Positions 5,929-7,484 of a DNA stretch of 7,484 nucleotides are shown here, in pieces. Position numbers and translations under genes: made by a program. The stretch is taken from NCBI GenBank assembly GCA_004555635.1, contig SFHN01000053.1:1-7484 (forward strand), read 5' to 3'. Origin of the DNA: [Eubacterium] saphenum. GTDB lineage: Bacteria > Bacillota > Clostridia > Oscillospirales > Ruminococcaceae. Within the stretch, counting starts at the first letter, position 1, and each line of letters opens with the position of its first letter. Below the pieces are notes generated by a model. That model was not told where the DNA came from and searched no databases. It saw only the letters and a program-made list of their open reading frames with translations.

Positions 5929-5933
5929 CCTCC
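5929..5933 (-). promoter_or_regulatory. Ribosome binding site deciding the GNAT start
   Basis: GGAGG on the minus strand is 6 nt from ATG 5922 but has zero spacing to the in-frame ATG at 5928. This argues for the shorter protein and against any start within dgkA. Confidence 0.75.
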
Positions 5934-5939
5934 GATTTT

Positions 5940-6392
5940 TCAGCGCTTCTTCGGCAAAAACACCGCGCAAAACGCCGCCGCCAGCGCAGCAATCAGCAGC
6001 GGAAGCCTGTACCACGCGCCGAGGAAATACTCCGCAATAAGCGAAAAGCGCTCCGTATCCCAGAACAGCGCAGCGCCGACAGCAACCGCACCCGCCGCCG
6101 AAATCAGAACCGCGCCCGCCGCGCAGTCCTTGCATTTTCCAATAAGCTCGTTTTTCTCTTGGGAAACCCTGTCGCAAAGCCGCTCAAGCGCTGTGTTAAG
6201 CGCTTCGAGCGAAAGCACCGCCGAAACCGTCAGAAACAGCGCCGCCCACTCGCCCCGCGACAGCTCATAAAACCGCGCCGCGAAGTATATCACAAACCCC
6301 GCTGCGCACAGGTGAAACCGGAAGTTTCGCTCGCGAAGGCACTCGCGCAAGCCGCGAAATGCATAGGCAAAGCCCCTTACAAAGCCGCTCAT
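5940..6392 (-). CDS. dgkA: Undecaprenol kinase / diacylglycerol kinase (DgkA family)
   Basis: A small integral membrane kinase of 150 aa. In Gram-positives this family mainly phosphorylates undecaprenol, returning lipid carrier to cell-wall synthesis, with diacylglycerol as a lesser substrate. The N-terminal amphipathic part has RNFRFH (22-27). The family signature EALNTALE (63-70) and KDCAAGAVL (88-96) carry the acidic and lysine residues of the active site. Hydrophobic helices lie near 28-42, 48-66 and 91-110. A further hydrophobic segment at about 128-146, ending in LPKKR, extends the protein beyond the roughly 120-130 aa common in the family. The start overlaps the ybeY stop by ATGA with only weak SD, so translation is probably coupled. 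Its place after ybeY is the common Firmicute order. Confidence 0.93.
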   Translation of the reverse strand: MSGFVRGFAYAFRGLRECLRERNFRFHLCAAGFVIYFAARFYELSRGEWAALFLTVSAVLSLEALNTALERLCDRVSQEKNELIGKCKDCAAGAVLISAAGAVAVGAALFWDTERFSLIAEYFLGAWYRLPLLIAALAAAFCAVFLPKKR

Positions 6393-6871
6393 TGCTCGTC
6401 ACGCGTTATGCCAAGCTTTTCGAGAACGCGCTCCTGCTTGTCAAACATAACCTTCTCGTCCTCGGGCGAATCAACGTGGTCGTAGCCCAGAAGATGAAAC
6501 AGCGAGTGCGTCAAAAGAAACGCAACCTCGCGGCGGTAGCTGTGACCGTATTCCTCCGCCTGCTCCTTTGCACGCTCGAGCGATATCACGATGTCGCCGA
6601 GAAGTATCGCGTCGGTGTCGGGGTTTACCTCGAAAAACTCGCCGTCGGATATAGGGAAGGAAAGCACGTCGGTCGCGCGGTCAATGCCGCGGTGCCGGTT
6701 GTTAAGCTCGCGGATAGCCTCGTTGTCAACAAACGTCACGGAAACCTCCGCGTCGTCCTCTATCCCCTCCTCCTCGAGAGCGCCCGCGGTGCAAAGCTCA
6801 ATCAGCTTTTCGATGTCCTCGGGGGGAGAAAGCTTGTCCTGTTCGTCCGAAAGAAATATGTTTATCTTCAT
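6389..6871 (-). CDS. ybeY: Endoribonuclease YbeY (rRNA maturation factor)
   Basis: A 160-aa zinc-dependent metalloprotein of the UPF0054 family, involved in 16S rRNA 3'-end maturation and ribosome quality control. The zinc site [11 protein letters not shown] gives His122, His126 and His132 in the H-x3-H-x5-H pattern. Upstream are the conserved [18 protein letters not shown] (56-73, with Arg61) and LLGDIVIS (90-97). The length is normal. ATG 6871 overlaps the phoH TGA by ATGA and has AGGAGG (6877-6882) 5 nt upstream. It is flanked by phoH and dgkA, its usual neighbours in Firmicutes, which supports the assignment. No oddities seen. Confidence 0.97.
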   Translation of the reverse strand: MKINIFLSDEQDKLSPPEDIEKLIELCTAGALEEEGIEDDAEVSVTFVDNEAIRELNNRHRGIDRATDVLSFPISDGEFFEVNPDTDAILLGDIVISLERAKEQAEEYGHSYRREVAFLLTHSLFHLLGYDHVDSPEDEKVMFDKQERVLEKLGITRDEQ

Positions 6872-7484
6872 TTCTGCCTCCTGTCGGCGTTCTTTTCGCC
6901 GTGCCGTATTGCGCCGCTGTGATAGTCGTCATACGCCTTTACGATATCCTGCACAAGACGGTGGCGGACAACGTCCTTTTCGGTAAAGCGGTTCTGCGCA
7001 ATGTCATCAACGTTTTTGAGCACTTTCAGCGCCTCGACAAGTCCGCTTTTTCCCGCCTCGGGAAGGTCAATCTGCGTTATGTCGCCGGTTATAACCATCT
7101 TCGAGTTGAAGCCAAGACGTGTTAAGAACATCTTCATCTGCTCGCGAGTGGTGTTCTGCGCCTCGTCAAGTATAATGAAGCTGTCGTCAAGCGTTCTTCC
7201 GCGCATATACGCGAGCGGAGCCACCTCGATTGCGCCGCGTTCCTGAAGCTTCGCAAAGGTTTCCTGCCCGAACATATCGAAAAGCGCGTCGTAAAGCGGG
7301 CGCAGGTAGGGGTCAACCTTGTTCTGCAAATCGCCCGGAAGAAAGCCAAGCTTTTCGCCCGCCTCAACCGCAGGGCGCGTCAGGATAATACGCTGAACGT
7401 TATGCGACTTGAACGCGGTCACCGCAAGCGCAACGGCGAGGTAGGTCTTTCCCGTGCCCGCAGGGCCAACGCCGAAGGTTATCG
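6868..7484 (-). CDS. phoH: PhoH-like ATPase (5' end outside the window)
   Basis: The C-terminal 205 or so residues of a PhoH-family P-loop ATPase; the gene continues beyond 7484, so the GTG at 7422 is an internal Val, not a start. The Walker A motif GPAGTGKT (7447-7470) is followed by [18 protein letters not shown], the Walker B IILDEAQN, and the [20 protein letters not shown] block with its sensor-like GD. The family is linked to RNA metabolism, and its constant pairing with ybeY suggests a shared role in RNA or ribosome processing, though its substrate is not firmly known. The gene ends in an ATGA overlap with ybeY, making it the upstream member of the phoH-ybeY-dgkA-GNAT unit. The promoter and N-terminal domain are not in view. 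Confidence 0.97.
   Translation of the reverse strand, partial: ITFGVGPAGTGKTYLAVALAVTAFKSHNVQRIILTRPAVEAGEKLGFLPGDLQNKVDPYLRPLYDALFDMFGQETFAKLQERGAIEVAPLAYMRGRTLDDSFIILDEAQNTTREQMKMFLTRLGFNSKMVITGDITQIDLPEAGKSGLVEALKVLKNVDDIAQNRFTEKDVVRHRLVQDIVKAYDDYHSGAIRHGEKNADRRQK

Noticed and set aside
5923..6177. Upstream extension of the GNAT frame into dgkA
   Set aside because: The extra residues are out-of-frame dgkA sequence, and a GGAGG RBS sits correctly before ATG 5922.
7420..7422. GTG 7422 as the start of a short PhoH protein
   Set aside because: The frame continues upstream through the Walker A motif GPAGTGKT to the window edge, so this codon is internal.

Overview
The window reads as a chromosomal segment of a Gram-positive Firmicute, most likely a moderately GC-rich member of the Clostridia (Oscillospiraceae/Ruminococcaceae-like). 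The evidence is the run phoH-ybeY-dgkA, the presence of tmcAL (a mainly Firmicute tRNA-modification gene), strong GGAGG-type ribosome binding sites, and consensus-like sigma-A promoters in an AT-rich gap within otherwise GC-rich DNA. The placement is an inference from gene content, not from a database search. I see no mobile element, CRISPR array, tRNA or rRNA. The only sizeable non-coding stretch is the 217 bp between tmcAL and ackA.

Left block (1-3928, all minus strand, transcribed from about 3989 leftward): tmcAL, murL, murD2, then the first 23 codons of a probable Na+/Ca2+ exchanger cut by the window edge. MurD2 and MurL form the notable pair. They match the alternative route to D-glutamate in peptidoglycan, in which MurD2 adds L-Glu to UDP-MurNAc-L-Ala and the ATP-dependent MurL then epimerises that residue to D-Glu. 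The genes overlap by ATGA. The murL end also carries an in-phase A AAA AAG slippery heptamer that would join the two proteins if ribosomes slipped back one base.

Centre (3929-5410): a compact bidirectional promoter with the same -35 and -10 hexamers and the same 17-bp spacing on both strands drives tmcAL leftward and ackA rightward. TmcAL activates acetate with ATP to acetylate the elongator tRNA-Met wobble cytidine, and AckA interconverts acetate and acetyl phosphate, so the pair is linked by substrate as well as by promoter. The ackA leader has a 12-bp stem-loop. The gene has the codon use of a highly expressed gene and ends at a clear intrinsic terminator.

Right block (5419-7484, minus strand, converging on ackA): phoH (5' end beyond the window), ybeY, dgkA and a GNAT acetyltransferase, joined by ATGA overlaps or very short gaps. 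This is the common Firmicute RNA/ribosome-maintenance plus undecaprenol-kinase operon, with a GNAT gene added at its end.
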